Assembly (NCBI RefSeq): GCF_029543085.1 | Contig: NZ_CP119967.1 | Location: 5,420,501-5,484,500 of the forward strand | Source: Pseudomonas sp. A34-9 | Lineage (GTDB): Bacteria; Pseudomonadota; Gammaproteobacteria; Pseudomonadales; Pseudomonadaceae | Direction: 5' to 3' | Length of the DNA: 64,000 nt | Part shown: positions 1 through 10,246 of the stretch, piece after piece | How the letters are laid out: every line of letters begins with the position of its first letter | How positions within the stretch are numbered: the first letter of the stretch is position 1 | Translations under genes and position numbers: made by a program | Notes under the pieces: generated by a model | Databases searched by the model: none | The model's input: only the letters and a program-made list of their open reading frames with translations | What the model was told of the DNA's origin: nothing

Positions 1-66
1 CGGATCAAGAGGTGCATGACAGGCTCCGTGGGGCGGGGCCGAGCACTCTAGCATGGGATTAAAAGC

Positions 67-144
67 AAAAGATCGCAGCGTTCCGCAGCTCCTACAGGGT
101 GTACATCAATCCCATGTAGGAGCTGCCGAAGGCTGCGATCCTTT
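67..144. repeat. REP-type inverted repeat pair (GATCGCAG family)
   Basis: Two inverted copies of the AAAAGATCGCAG...GCAGCTCCTACA palindrome flank a short spacer containing TGTACATCAATCCCATG. The pair lies just downstream of the hpt stop codon. The same element recurs near 15.2, 27.8, 29.2, 47.4 and 57.1 kb. It may act as an mRNA-stabilising or terminating hairpin for hpt, but no clear T-run follows it. Confidence 0.85.
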
Positions 145-152
145 GATCTTGC

Positions 153-710
153 TTACATGCCTTTAACAGCAAAAATCCCGTTGGCATTGCGCCAGTAGCC
201 TTTGTAGTCCATGCCGTAACCGAAGATGTAGCGGTCGATGCACGGCAGGCCGACGAAATCGGCTTTCAAGTCAGGACGCGCCTTGCGGTCGTGATCCTTG
301 TCGATCAGCACGGCAGTGTGCACTTTGCGTGCGCCGGCGTGTTTGCAGAAGTCGATGATCGCGCCGAGGGTGTGCCCTTCGTCGAGGATGTCGTCGATGA
401 TCAGCACGTCGCGGTCGATGAACGAGACTTCCGGCTTGGCTTTCCAGAACAGGTCGCCGCCGCTGGTTTCATTGCGATAACGGGTCGCGTGCAGGTAGGA
501 CGCTTCCAGCGGGAATTGCAGATGCGTCAGCAGTTTGCCGGAGAAAATCAGGCCGCCGTTCATCACGCAGAACACCACCGGGTTGCTGTCAGCCAGTTGT
601 TCGTTGATTTGTGCACCGACGCGGGCGATGGCGGCCTCGACTTCAGATTCGGTGTACAGGCAGTCAGCCTCTCGCATGATTTGACGGATATGCTCGAGAT
701 CAGCGGACAT
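153..710 (-). CDS. hpt: Hypoxanthine-guanine phosphoribosyltransferase
   Basis: Purine salvage enzyme that transfers the phosphoribosyl group of PRPP to hypoxanthine or guanine in the cytosol. The 185-residue protein carries the type I PRTase PRPP loop (VLIIDDILDEGHTLGA) and the upstream FCVMNGGLIFSGKLL segment typical of HGPRTs. I chose the ATG at 710 (MSADLEHIRQ) because GGAGAG lies a few bases upstream; the frame stays open to 779 but that extension looks non-coding. It is divergent from upp, so the two salvage enzymes share an intergenic region that contains a perfect palindrome. Confidence 0.9.
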   Translation of the reverse strand: MSADLEHIRQIMREADCLYTESEVEAAIARVGAQINEQLADSNPVVFCVMNGGLIFSGKLLTHLQFPLEASYLHATRYRNETSGGDLFWKAKPEVSFIDRDVLIIDDILDEGHTLGAIIDFCKHAGARKVHTAVLIDKDHDRKARPDLKADFVGLPCIDRYIFGYGMDYKGYWRNANGIFAVKGM

Positions 711-802
711 GGCGCTCTCCAGGGGGTTGGCGGAATTGGAAAAGCGGGCAAAGGTACGCATCCCGCCCGGTCGAATCAAGCCTTAATGGACTAACGTACA
801 GA

Positions 803-818
803 ATGTCCTATAGGACAT
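803..818. promoter_or_regulatory. Perfect 16-bp palindrome between hpt and upp
   Basis: ATGTCCTATAGGACAT is a perfect inverted repeat, followed at 831-838 by a second small palindrome, GATTAATC. It lies in the 164-bp region between the divergent starts of hpt and upp and could be an operator serving either gene. No regulator is identified; this is inferred from symmetry and position only. Confidence 0.4.
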
Positions 819-874
819 CACCCTCGGATAGATTAATCTAGGCCGGTTTTTTTGCCCGCCGCCGGAGTTTTTCC

Positions 875-1513
875 ATGCCCATCCTCGAGATCCGCCATCC
901 GCTGATCCGCCATAAACTCGGCCTGATGCGCCGCGCCGATATCAGCACCAAGAATTTCCGTGAGCTCGCTCAGGAAGTCGGCGCCCTGTTGACCTATGAA
1001 GCTACAAAAGATTTGCCGCTGGAGTCCTACGATATTGCAGGCTGGTGCGGCACCGTGTCGGTCGAGAAGATCGCCGGCAAGAAGATCACCGTCGTGCCGA
1101 TCCTGCGCGCCGGTATCGGCATGCTCGAAGGCGTGCTGAGCCTGATCCCGGGTGCCAAGGTTTCCGCGGTGGGCGTCGCCCGCAACGAAGAAACCCTGCA
1201 AGCGCACACTTATCTGGAAAAACTGGTTCCGGAAATCAATGAACGCCTGGCGATGATCATCGACCCGATGCTCGCCACCGGCAGCTCGATGGTGGCGACC
1301 ATCGACCTGCTGAAGAAAGCCGGTTGCAAGGACATCCGCGCGATGGTGCTGGTTGCCGCGCCGGAAGGCATTGCCGCCGTAGAAAAGGCTCACCCGGACG
1401 TGACCATCTACACCGCGTCCATCGATGAGCGCTTGAACGAGCACGGTTACATCATTCCTGGGCTTGGCGACGCCGGTGACAAGATCTTCGGCACCAAGCA
1501 GAAGGACGCGTGA
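875..1513 (+). CDS. upp: Uracil phosphoribosyltransferase
   Basis: Converts uracil and PRPP to UMP in pyrimidine salvage. The 212-residue protein starts [20 protein letters not shown], as is usual for bacterial Upp, and has the PRPP-binding loop [17 protein letters not shown] and the C-terminal uracil-binding region [23 protein letters not shown] ribosome-binding site precedes the ATG. The stop overlaps the start region of uraA, so uptake and phosphoribosylation of uracil are co-transcribed. Confidence 0.96.
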   Translation: MPILEIRHPLIRHKLGLMRRADISTKNFRELAQEVGALLTYEATKDLPLESYDIAGWCGTVSVEKIAGKKITVVPILRAGIGMLEGVLSLIPGAKVSAVGVARNEETLQAHTYLEKLVPEINERLAMIIDPMLATGSSMVATIDLLKKAGCKDIRAMVLVAAPEGIAAVEKAHPDVTIYTASIDERLNEHGYIIPGLGDAGDKIFGTKQKDA

Positions 1514-1515
1514 CC

Positions 1516-2790
1516 ATGCAGCAAGAGTTCAACGATCCGCTCTGGCGCACGGTGCTGTCCGGCGCCCAGATGCTGTTCGTGGCTTTCGGCGCCCTGGTGC
1601 TGATGCCGCTGATCACCGGCCTTGACCCGAACGTGGCACTGTTTACCGCGGGTCTGGGGACGATCCTGTTCCAGATCGTCACCGGGCGTCAGGTGCCGGT
1701 GTTTCTGGCGTCGAGCTTCGCTTTCATCACGCCGATCATTCTCGCCAAGGGCCAATTCGGCCTCGCCGCGACCATGGGCGGTGTGATGGCAGCCGGTTTC
1801 GTCTACACCTTCCTCGGCCTTGCCGTGAAGATCAAAGGCACGGGCTTCATTGACCGCTTGCTGCCGCCGGTGGTGATTGGTCCGGTGATCATTTCCATCG
1901 GTCTGGCCATGGCGCCAATTGCCGCGAACATGGCGATGGGCAAGGCTGGCGATGGTTCTGAACTGATCCACTACCAGACCGCGATGATGATCTCGATGCC
2001 GGCGCTGCTGACCACGTTGATCGTGGCGGTGTTCGGTAAAGGCATTTTCCGTCTGGTGCCGATCATCTCGGGCGTACTGGTCGGCTTCGGCATGGCGTTC
2101 TATTTCGGCGTGGTCGACACGGCGAAGATTGCCGCTGCGCCGTGGTTCGCGATTCCGCATTTCACCGCGCCGGAGTTCAACTGGCAGGCGATTCTGTTCA
2201 TCGTTCCGGTAGCGTTGGCCCCGGCCATTGAGCACATCGGTGGCGTGATTGCCGTCGGCAGCGTGACTGGCCGCGATTACCTGAAGAAGCCAGGCCTGCA
2301 TCGCACCCTGCTCGGTGACGGCATTGCCACCACCGCCGCCGGCCTGTTCGGCGGTCCGCCGAACACCACCTACGCCGAAGTGACTGGCGCAGTGATGCTG
2401 ACCAAGAACTACAACCCGAAAATCATGACCTGGGCGGCGATCTTTGCCATCAGCCTGGCGTTCATTGGCAAGTTCGGCGCGCTGCTGCAGAGCATTCCGG
2501 TGCCGGTGATGGGCGGGATTTTGTGCTTGCTGTTCGGCTCGATTGCAGCGGTGGGGATGAACACCCTGATCCGTCACAAGATCGATCTGGGCGAAGCACG
2601 CAATCTGGTGATCGTGTCGGTGACGTTGGTGTTCGGCATTGGCGGTGTGCTGGTCGGCACCGGCACTGGCCCGGATGATTTCGGCCTCAAAGGCATCGCG
2701 CTGTGCGCGGTGGTGGCGATTGCGCTGAACCTGATTCTGCCGGGCAATGATGGCTGGAAGAACAAGAAGGCGGATGAGCCGCTGATCTAA
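1516..2790 (+). CDS. uraA: Uracil permease (NCS2 family)
   Basis: Inner-membrane uracil:proton symporter of the nucleobase:cation symporter-2 family. The 424-residue protein is hydrophobic throughout, with about 12-14 membrane segments. It has the family substrate-site region (VALAPAIEHIGGVIAVGSVTG) and the NTTYAEVTGAV motif in the second half. I prefer the ATG at 1516 (MQQEFNDPLW); a GTG at 1510 in the same frame is possible. It follows upp without a gap, forming the upp-uraA operon. Confidence 0.95.
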   Translation: MQQEFNDPLWRTVLSGAQMLFVAFGALVLMPLITGLDPNVALFTAGLGTILFQIVTGRQVPVFLASSFAFITPIILAKGQFGLAATMGGVMAAGFVYTFLGLAVKIKGTGFIDRLLPPVVIGPVIISIGLAMAPIAANMAMGKAGDGSELIHYQTAMMISMPALLTTLIVAVFGKGIFRLVPIISGVLVGFGMAFYFGVVDTAKIAAAPWFAIPHFTAPEFNWQAILFIVPVALAPAIEHIGGVIAVGSVTGRDYLKKPGLHRTLLGDGIATTAAGLFGGPPNTTYAEVTGAVMLTKNYNPKIMTWAAIFAISLAFIGKFGALLQSIPVPVMGGILCLLFGSIAAVGMNTLIRHKIDLGEARNLVIVSVTLVFGIGGVLVGTGTGPDDFGLKGIALCAVVAIALNLILPGNDGWKNKKADEPLI

Positions 2791-2797
2791 CCCTGAG

Positions 2798-2901
2798 TGA
2801 TCGTTCCCACGCTCTGCGTGGGAATGCCTCTAGGGACGCTCTGCGTCCAGTGACGCGGAGCGTCACGGGCTGCATTCCCACGCAGAGCGTGGGAACGATC
2901 A
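2798..2901. repeat. Large inverted repeat (TCGTTCCCACGC family)
   Basis: TGATCGTTCCCACGCTCTGC and its reverse complement form the arms of a 104-bp palindromic element, with further internal pairing around GGACGCTCTGCGTCC. It fills the space between the convergent uraA and hemH genes and ends one base before the hemH stop, so it can fold in both transcripts and may act as a bidirectional 3' hairpin. Only one copy is in this window. Confidence 0.8.
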
Positions 2902-3927
2902 TCACAGCGCCAGCGGCGCTCGTTCGCAGAGGGTCGCCAACGCCTTCGCCCATTGCCGGTCGTCGTTCAGACACGGCACCAGCACCAACTCCTCGCCCCC
3001 CGCTTCGCGGAACTGTTCCTTGCCGCGATCACCAATTTCCTCCAGGGTCTCGATGCAGTCGGCAACAAACGCCGGGCACATCACCAGTATCTTCTTCACG
3101 CCGCTTTTCGCCAGCTCATCCAGGCGCGCTTCGGTGTACGGTTCGATCCACTTCGCCCGCCCCAGACGCGACTGAAACGACACCGACCACTTGCCCTCCG
3201 GCAAGCCCATGCGCTCGGCGAACAACGCCGCTGTCCGCAGGCATTGCGCGCGATAACACGTCGCCAATACCGCAGGCGAGGCGTTCTTGCAGCAGTCCTC
3301 ATTCTTGAAGCAATGATTGCCACTCGGATCGAGTTTGGTCAGGTGCCGCTCAGGCAAACCGTGGAAGCTCAGCAGCAAGTGATCGTAGTCCTGCTGCAGA
3401 TGCGGCCGGGCGCTTTCAACCAGCGCATCGAGGTACTCCGGCTGATCGTAGAATGGCTGCAGCACCGACAATTGCACGTCGAGTTTCTTCTGGCGAATCA
3501 CCCGTTTTGCTTCTTCGATGACTGTGGTCGTGGTGCTGTCGGCGAACTGCGGATAGAGCGGCGCCAGCGTGATGCGCTTGTGCCCCGCCGCCACCAGTTT
3601 GAGCAGGCAGGTTTCAATCGATGGCTCGCCGTAACGCATGGCCAGCTCTACCGGGCCGTGGGTCCATTGCGTGGTCATCTGCTGCTGCAGACGACGGCTG
3701 AGCACCACCAGCGGCGAGCCCTCCTCCCACCAGATCGAGGCGTAAGCGTGGGCCGACTGTTCTGGACGCTTGACCAGGATCAGCGACACCAGCAGACGCC
3801 GCACCGGCCATGGCAGGTCGATGACGTACGGGTCCATCAGGAATTGATTGAGGTAGCTGCGTACATCGGCCACTGAGGTTGAGGCCGGGGAACCCAGGTT
3901 GACCAGAAGCAAAGCGTGATCGGTCAT
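2902..3927 (-). CDS. hemH: Ferrochelatase
   Basis: Inserts ferrous iron into protoporphyrin IX, the last step of protoheme synthesis. The 341-residue protein starts [16 protein letters not shown] and shows the ferrochelatase core [11 protein letters not shown], with the conserved metal-site His, and the downstream [18 protein letters not shown] segment. The ATG at 3927 is chosen over upstream in-frame codons because family members begin this way. It lies 13 bp after the TIGR01777 gene and is probably co-transcribed with it. The stop abuts a large palindrome. Confidence 0.95.
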   Translation of the reverse strand: MTDHALLLVNLGSPASTSVADVRSYLNQFLMDPYVIDLPWPVRRLLVSLILVKRPEQSAHAYASIWWEEGSPLVVLSRRLQQQMTTQWTHGPVELAMRYGEPSIETCLLKLVAAGHKRITLAPLYPQFADSTTTTVIEEAKRVIRQKKLDVQLSVLQPFYDQPEYLDALVESARPHLQQDYDHLLLSFHGLPERHLTKLDPSGNHCFKNEDCCKNASPAVLATCYRAQCLRTAALFAERMGLPEGKWSVSFQSRLGRAKWIEPYTEARLDELAKSGVKKILVMCPAFVADCIETLEEIGDRGKEQFREAGGEELVLVPCLNDDRQWAKALATLCERAPLAL

Positions 3928-3940
3928 GCAACGTCCTATT

Positions 3941-4843
3941 TCAGAGGCGGCCGGAGAGATCGTCCAGAGCCGCGCGTAAATCCGTGAACTGGAAAGTGAA
4001 ACCCGCTTCCAGCAAGCGTGCCGGGATGGCCTTCTGGCCGCCGAGCAACAACAAAGACATCTCACCGAGGCCGACTTTCAATGCCAGCGTCGGCATCGGC
4101 ATGAACGCCGGGCGGTGTAGAACGCTGCCCAGCGTCTTGGCAAATTCGCGATTGCGCACAGGTTGCGGCGCGCACGCATTATAAGGACCAGTGGCCTGCT
4201 CGCGGTGCAGAAGAAAATCAATCAGGGCGATTTGATCGTTGATGTGAATCCACGGCATCCACTGCCGACCATTGCCCAAAGGCCCGCCCAGCCCGAGTTT
4301 GAACGGCAACAGCAAGCGCGACAAAAAGCCGCCCTCGGCCGACAGCACCAGCCCGGTTCGCACCAGCACCACGCGGACACCCAGGGCTTCGGCGCGCAGC
4401 GCGGTTTCCTCCCAGGCAATGCACAACTGGCTGGCGAAGTCATCGATCACCGGCGGTGATTCTTCCGTCAGCTCGCGCTCACCGCCGTCGCCGTACCAGC
4501 CGATCGCCGAACCGGAGATCAGCAGCGCCGGTTTTTGTGCACGCGTTTCCACCCAGGCCAACAGGGTTTCCGTGAGGGTGATACGGCTGCTCCACAGCAA
4601 CGCTTTGCGGCGATGAGTCCACGGCCTATCGGCAATCGGCGCACCGGCCAGATTGATGATCGCGTCCACAGACGCTTCGCCGAGGTCTTCCAGACGCGCA
4701 ATACCACGCACCTGCGCACCACAGATTTTCGTGACTTTCTCCGGTTTGCGGCTCCACACCGTCAGGCGGTGGCCCTGCCCCAACCAGTGTCGGCAGAGCT
4801 GACGCCCGATCAAACCAGTACCGCCGGTCAGCAATATGTGCAT
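3941..4843 (-). CDS. TIGR01777-family epimerase (SDR-type, YfcH-like)
   Basis: NAD(P)-binding protein of the extended short-chain dehydrogenase type. The N-terminus [17 protein letters not shown] holds the GGTGxIG dinucleotide loop. [20 protein letters not shown] is diagnostic of the TIGR01777/YfcH family, whose substrate is unknown. The C-terminus has the family DUF1731-like tail ([17 protein letters not shown]). At 300 residues it is full length. It is upstream of hemH in the same direction, but a heme-related role is not established. Confidence 0.85.
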   Translation of the reverse strand: MHILLTGGTGLIGRQLCRHWLGQGHRLTVWSRKPEKVTKICGAQVRGIARLEDLGEASVDAIINLAGAPIADRPWTHRRKALLWSSRITLTETLLAWVETRAQKPALLISGSAIGWYGDGGERELTEESPPVIDDFASQLCIAWEETALRAEALGVRVVLVRTGLVLSAEGGFLSRLLLPFKLGLGGPLGNGRQWMPWIHINDQIALIDFLLHREQATGPYNACAPQPVRNREFAKTLGSVLHRPAFMPMPTLALKVGLGEMSLLLLGGQKAIPARLLEAGFTFQFTDLRAALDDLSGRL

Positions 4844-4965
4844 GACATCTTCCTCGCGTGGCGTTTAACCCGGATCACTAGTCTATTTTTATAAGCAGGG
4901 ATCTTTTCAATCGGGCAGGCTCTATTGTTTAACCATAGGCCAAGCTGTCAGAACGAGAACGTTAG

Positions 4966-6239
<1,274 letters not shown>

Positions 6240-6250
6240 CCACCGCCCCC

Positions 6251-6342
6251 CTGTGGGAGCGAGCCTGCTCGCGAACGCGGTGTGTCAATCAATGCATTTG
6301 TTGAATGTTATTCCGTATTCGCGAGCAAGCTCGCTCCCACAG
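6251..6342. repeat. REP-type inverted pair (GTGGGAGCGAGC family)
   Basis: CTGTGGGAGCGAGCCTGCTC and its near-perfect inverted copy are separated by a spacer of about 45 nt. It sits after the renalase/TIGR02450 unit and before the next promoter, as expected for an intergenic REP doublet (REPIN). Similar copies lie at 42.9, 50.4 and 63.5 kb. Confidence 0.85.
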
Positions 6343-6368
6343 GAATTGCGTCCAATCGCAAAAAAACC

Positions 6369-6392
6369 TATACAAATGATTTGACTTGTACA
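6369..6392. promoter_or_regulatory. LitR/PplR-type operator, site 1 of the photolyase operon
   Basis: TATACA-N12-TGTACA, 49 bp upstream of a second copy with the same spacing. It fits the TRTACA-N12-TGTAYA consensus that I recall for Pseudomonas LitR-like light-responsive repressors. The regulator is probably the MerR-type protein encoded within the operon. The consensus is from memory and should be checked. Confidence 0.6.
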
Positions 6393-6417
6393 CCCATGAA
6401 TCTATGCTGAAGAAAGT

Positions 6418-6441
6418 TGTACAGAGACACAGCTCTGTACA
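6418..6441. promoter_or_regulatory. LitR/PplR-type operator, site 2 of the photolyase operon
   Basis: TGTACA-N12-TGTACA, about 20 bp upstream of the first start codon of the operon. TTGTAC at 6417 may double as a -35 hexamer, with TATAGA at 6444-6449 as a candidate -10, so binding here would block polymerase. Confidence 0.6.
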
Positions 6442-6461
6442 GGTATAGATTCGAGGTGTCC

Positions 6462-7424
6462 ATGTCAGATCCTTGCGCAGCCAAACCAAAAATCGCCATC
6501 AGCGCCTGCCTGCTCGGTGCCGAGGTGCGCTACAACGGTGGGCACAAGGAATCGCGACTGTGCAGCCGTATCCTCACCGAGCATTTCGACTTTGTCCCTG
6601 TATGCCCTGAAGTCGCCATCGGTCTGGGCATCCCGCGCGAACCCATCCGCCTCATTGGCGAGGCCGAGCATCCACAAGCGGTCGGCACGGTAAACCCGTC
6701 GATCAACGTTACCCAGCCATTGGCTGAGTACGGCACGAAAATGGCCGCCGAACTTAATGACATCTGCGGCTACATCTTCATGCAGCAATCGCCGTCCTGC
6801 GGCCTGGAGCGGGTCAAGGTCTACCACGCCAACGGCGCCCCGGTGAACGGCGGCGGGCGCGGGATCTACGCCCAGGCGTTCTGCGCCCGCCATCCGGATT
6901 TGCCGGTGGAAGAAGCCGGGCGACTCAACGATCCGGTGCTGCGCGAGAACTTCATCACCCGCGTGTTCGCCTACAGCGAATGGCAACACGTCCTCGCCGG
7001 GGGCCTGAGTCGTCGCGCCCTCACCGAATTCCATTCGCGCTACAAATACTTGCTGATGGCCCACAACCCGCTGCAATACAAAGCGCTGGGCAAACTGCTC
7101 GGCAACATGGCCGATACCGATCCCGTCGAACTCGGCCCCCGCTACTTCTGCGAACTGATGGCAGCCTTGAAAAAATGCGCCACACGCGGCACCCACAGCA
7201 ATGTCCTGCAGCACATCAGCGGTTATCTGAAACAGGCGATCAGCGCCGAAGACAAACAGGAAATGCAACACGTCATCGGCCAGTACCGCCAAGGCATCGT
7301 GCCGCTGGTAGTGCCGTTGACCTTGCTCAAGCATCACTTTCGCCTCCATCCGGATTCGTACATCGCGCAACAGGTTTACCTGCAACCGCACCCGGAAAAC
7401 CTCAGTCTGCGAAACGCAATCTAA
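6462..7424 (+). CDS. DUF523 and DUF1722 (YbgA-type) protein
   Basis: 320-residue two-domain protein. The N-terminal DUF523 half has Cys-rich motifs (ISACLLGAEVRYNGGHK, VCPEVAIGLGIPREPIRL, QQSPSCGL). The C-terminal DUF1722/YbgA half contains SRYKYLLMAHNP and a helical tail. Function is unknown; conserved cysteines may bind a metal or cluster. It is the first gene of the overlapping operon; YbgA is also next to photolyase in Enterobacteria, which supports a link with light damage. The following ATG overlaps its stop. Confidence 0.85.
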   Translation: MSDPCAAKPKIAISACLLGAEVRYNGGHKESRLCSRILTEHFDFVPVCPEVAIGLGIPREPIRLIGEAEHPQAVGTVNPSINVTQPLAEYGTKMAAELNDICGYIFMQQSPSCGLERVKVYHANGAPVNGGGRGIYAQAFCARHPDLPVEEAGRLNDPVLRENFITRVFAYSEWQHVLAGGLSRRALTEFHSRYKYLLMAHNPLQYKALGKLLGNMADTDPVELGPRYFCELMAALKKCATRGTHSNVLQHISGYLKQAISAEDKQEMQHVIGQYRQGIVPLVVPLTLLKHHFRLHPDSYIAQQVYLQPHPENLSLRNAI

Positions 7425-8365
7425 TGAATGACAAACTCGATACCAGCGCCCAGGAAGACCTGGGCGCGGATTTTAAAAAAGCCCTCGACGAGGGCTGGCT
7501 GCCGATCCGCGAAGTCGCCCGGCAGACCGGCGTCAATGCCATCACTCTGCGCGCGTGGGAACGCCGCTACGGGCTGGTCGTGCCGCAACGCACGCCCAAG
7601 GGTCACCGGCTGTATTCGGCCGAACACGTGCAACAGATTCTGACCATCCTCACCTGGCTCAACCGTGGTGTTGCCGTCAGTCAGGTCAAACCGCTGCTCG
7701 ACGCACCGCAGGCGTTCAGCGAATCCGTGGAGAACGACTGGCAGCGCTTGCGCCAAACCCTGCTCACCGCCGTCACCCAGCTCAATGAACGCAGCCTCGA
7801 CGACAGCGTCAATCAGGCCATGGCGCTCTATCCGCCACGCACGCTGTGCGAGCAATTGCTGATGCCGTTGCTGGCGGAACTGGAGCAGCGCTGGCAAGGC
7901 CAGTTCGGCGCGCAGATGGAGCGGGTGTTCTTTTATTCGTGGTTACGCAGCAAATTCGGCGCACGCATCTACCATAACAATCGTCAGTTGAATGGCGCCC
8001 CGCTGTTGTTGATCAATCATTCCGACCTGCCACTGGAACCTCATCTGTGGCTATGCGCGTGGCTGATCAGCAGCGCCGACTGTCCGGTGCAAGTGTTTGA
8101 CTGGCCGCTGCCGGCTGCCGAACTGGCGCTGGCGATCGAACATCTACAAGCCCGTGGCGTACTGCTGTATTCCAGCAAATCCATAAACCTTGCGCAGTTG
8201 CCCAAGCTACTGAACGGAGTCAGTTGTCCAAAAATGCTGGTCGGACCAACGGTATGCATCCACCACGCCGAGTTGTCCGTAAAAACCTCTGAGATGGCTG
8301 ATGTGTTCCTGGCTGAAGACGCGCTTCTGGCGCATCAGGAACTCGTTCAGCGTGGGCTGATTTAA
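7424..8365 (+). CDS. MerR-family regulator, LitR/PplR type
   Basis: 313-residue transcription factor. The N-terminal MerR helix-turn-helix reads LPIREVARQTGVNAITLRAWERRYGL (about residues 26-51) followed by GHRLYSAEHVQQI. The C-terminal half resembles the cobalamin-binding domain of CarH/LitR photoreceptors. The His of the usual W-x9-EH motif appears replaced (E166-R167), while the later E-x-H (E205, H207) remains but without the following Gly. It therefore probably does not bind adenosylcobalamin conventionally and may sense light through a partner. It is the likely autoregulator of this operon through the TGTACA sites. It overlaps both neighbours. Confidence 0.85.
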   Translation: MNDKLDTSAQEDLGADFKKALDEGWLPIREVARQTGVNAITLRAWERRYGLVVPQRTPKGHRLYSAEHVQQILTILTWLNRGVAVSQVKPLLDAPQAFSESVENDWQRLRQTLLTAVTQLNERSLDDSVNQAMALYPPRTLCEQLLMPLLAELEQRWQGQFGAQMERVFFYSWLRSKFGARIYHNNRQLNGAPLLLINHSDLPLEPHLWLCAWLISSADCPVQVFDWPLPAAELALAIEHLQARGVLLYSSKSINLAQLPKLLNGVSCPKMLVGPTVCIHHAELSVKTSEMADVFLAEDALLAHQELVQRGLI

Positions 8366-9831
8366 TGGACGCCGTGAGTGCCGACATGCAATTGATCTGG
8401 CTGCGCAGCGACTTGCGCCAACATGACAACACTGCCCTCGCGGCTGCCGCAGCGCGCGGCCCGACGGTCGCCGTGTACCTGTTGAGCCCGCAGCAGTGGC
8501 TGGAACATGACGATGCGCCGTGCAAGGTCGACTTCTGGCTGCGCAACCTGCGTGAGCTGAGCGCAAGCCTTGGCAAGCTCAACATCCCGTTGCTGATTCG
8601 CACTGCAAACCATTGGGATCAAGCCCCGGCGGAACTGCTCAAACTCTGCCGCCAGCTGAAGATAGCGGCGGTTCACGTCAATGAAGAATATGGCGTCCAT
8701 GAAAGCCGTCGCGATGCAGCAGTAGGCGAAACGTTAAAGGCCGAGGGCATCACGTTTCACAGCTATCTCGACCAGTTGCTGTTCAAACCCGGCAGCGTGC
8801 TGACCAAGACCGAGAGTTACTTCAAGGTGTTCAGTCAGTTCCGCAAAGTCTGTTACGAACGCCTGCATCGCTCGATGCCTGCGTTGGTCAAGGCCCCAGG
8901 CAAACAGGCAAAACTTGCCATCGACAGCGACCCGATTCCCGACTCAGTGAAGGGTTTCTCGACGCCGAGCCAGACCTTGCGCGATCTATGGCCCGCCGGT
9001 GAACAGGAAGCCCGGCGCCGCCTCGACACCTTCACCGACGCGCAGATCGACTACTACCAGAGCGAACGCGACTTCCCGGCCAAACCCGGCACCAGTCAGC
9101 TCTCGGCGTATCTTGCTGCCGGGGTGATCTCGCCACGGCAATGCCTGCACGCCGCCCTGCAAAGCAATCAGGGTGAATTCGAAAGCGGCAAGGTCGGTGC
9201 GGTTACCTGGATCAACGAGCTGCTCTGGCGCGAGTTCTACAAACACATTTTGGTCGGCTATCCACGTGTCTCACGCCACCGTGCGTTTCGCCCGGAAACC
9301 GAGGCGCTGGCCTGGCGTGATGCGCCGGACGATCTTGCCGCATGGCAAGAAGCGCGCACCGGTCTGCCGATCATCGACGCGGCCATGCGCCAATTGCTTG
9401 AAACCGGCTGGATGCACAATCGCCTGCGCATGATCGTGGCGATGTTCCTGACCAAAAACCTGCTGATCGACTGGCGCGAAGGCGAGCGTTTTTTCATGCG
9501 CCACCTGATTGATGGTGATCTGGCGGCAAACAACGGTGGCTGGCAATGGAGTTCGTCGACGGGCACCGATTCGGCGCCGTACTTCCGCATCTTCAACCCG
9601 CTGAGCCAGTCGGAAAAATTCGACAGCGAAGGCCTGTTCATCAAGCACTGGCTGCCGGAACTGGCCGACCTCAACAAAAAAGAAGTGCACAACCCGGCCA
9701 ACCTCGGTGGCTTGTTCGGCGCCGCGGACTACCCGTCACCGATCGTCAACCTCAGCACCTCGCGCCAGCGGGCACTGGCGGCCTTCAAGAATCTGCCTTC
9801 GCGTACGTCTACAGGAGGCGATGATGAGTGA
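8365..9831 (+). CDS. phrB: Deoxyribodipyrimidine (CPD) photolyase
   Basis: Blue-light-driven repair enzyme for cyclobutane pyrimidine dimers. The N-terminal antenna domain begins LIWLRSDLRQHDNTAL. The C-terminal FAD domain contains TSQLSAYLAAGVISPRQC, GWMHNRLRMIVAMFLTKNLL and DGDLAANNGGWQWSSSTGTD, typical of class I photolyases. The 488-residue product uses the ATG that overlaps the previous stop (TAATG); an ATG at 8386 (MQLIWLRSD) would give 481 residues and matches the family start better. It is the fixed point that ties this operon to photodamage. Confidence 0.95.
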   Translation: MDAVSADMQLIWLRSDLRQHDNTALAAAAARGPTVAVYLLSPQQWLEHDDAPCKVDFWLRNLRELSASLGKLNIPLLIRTANHWDQAPAELLKLCRQLKIAAVHVNEEYGVHESRRDAAVGETLKAEGITFHSYLDQLLFKPGSVLTKTESYFKVFSQFRKVCYERLHRSMPALVKAPGKQAKLAIDSDPIPDSVKGFSTPSQTLRDLWPAGEQEARRRLDTFTDAQIDYYQSERDFPAKPGTSQLSAYLAAGVISPRQCLHAALQSNQGEFESGKVGAVTWINELLWREFYKHILVGYPRVSRHRAFRPETEALAWRDAPDDLAAWQEARTGLPIIDAAMRQLLETGWMHNRLRMIVAMFLTKNLLIDWREGERFFMRHLIDGDLAANNGGWQWSSSTGTDSAPYFRIFNPLSQSEKFDSEGLFIKHWLPELADLNKKEVHNPANLGGLFGAADYPSPIVNLSTSRQRALAAFKNLPSRTSTGGDDE

Positions 9832-10246
9832 ATTCCTGCGCCGCTTCGCCCGGCAATTTTCAGCGTTGAACAAAGACAACCTGCAAAGCCTGGGCGAGCT
9901 GTACAGCAATGACATTCACTTCACCGATCCGCTGCACGAGGTGCAGGGACTCACACAGCTACGCGAATATTTCGGCGAGCTGTACGCCAACGTCAGCGAG
10001 CTGCGTTTCGACTTTCATGGTTTCGACCAGATCGGCGACGGCGAAGGCTACCTGCGCTGGCTCATGAGTTATCGCCACCCGCGCCTGGCGGGTGGCCGCG
10101 TGATTCGTGTCAGCGGCTGCTCGCATCTGTTGTGGCACGACAAGGTTTATCGCCATCGGGATTATTTCGATGCCGGGGCGCTGCTGTATGAACACTTGCC
10201 AGTATTGGGCCGGGTCATCGCCTGGCTGAAAAGGAGAATGGGATGA
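9824..10246 (+). CDS. NTF2-like (SnoaL-type) protein
   Basis: 140-residue cone-fold protein with the pattern FARQFSALNKDNLQSLGELYSNDIHFTDPLHEVQG, as in nuclear-transport-factor-2-like and SnoaL domains. A strong AGGAGG lies 5 nt before the ATG at 9824. The gene overlaps the photolyase end by 8 bp and the following SDR start by 4 bp. A substrate-binding or isomerase-like role in the lipid branch of the operon is possible but not shown. Confidence 0.8.
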   Translation: MSEFLRRFARQFSALNKDNLQSLGELYSNDIHFTDPLHEVQGLTQLREYFGELYANVSELRFDFHGFDQIGDGEGYLRWLMSYRHPRLAGGRVIRVSGCSHLLWHDKVYRHRDYFDAGALLYEHLPVLGRVIAWLKRRMG

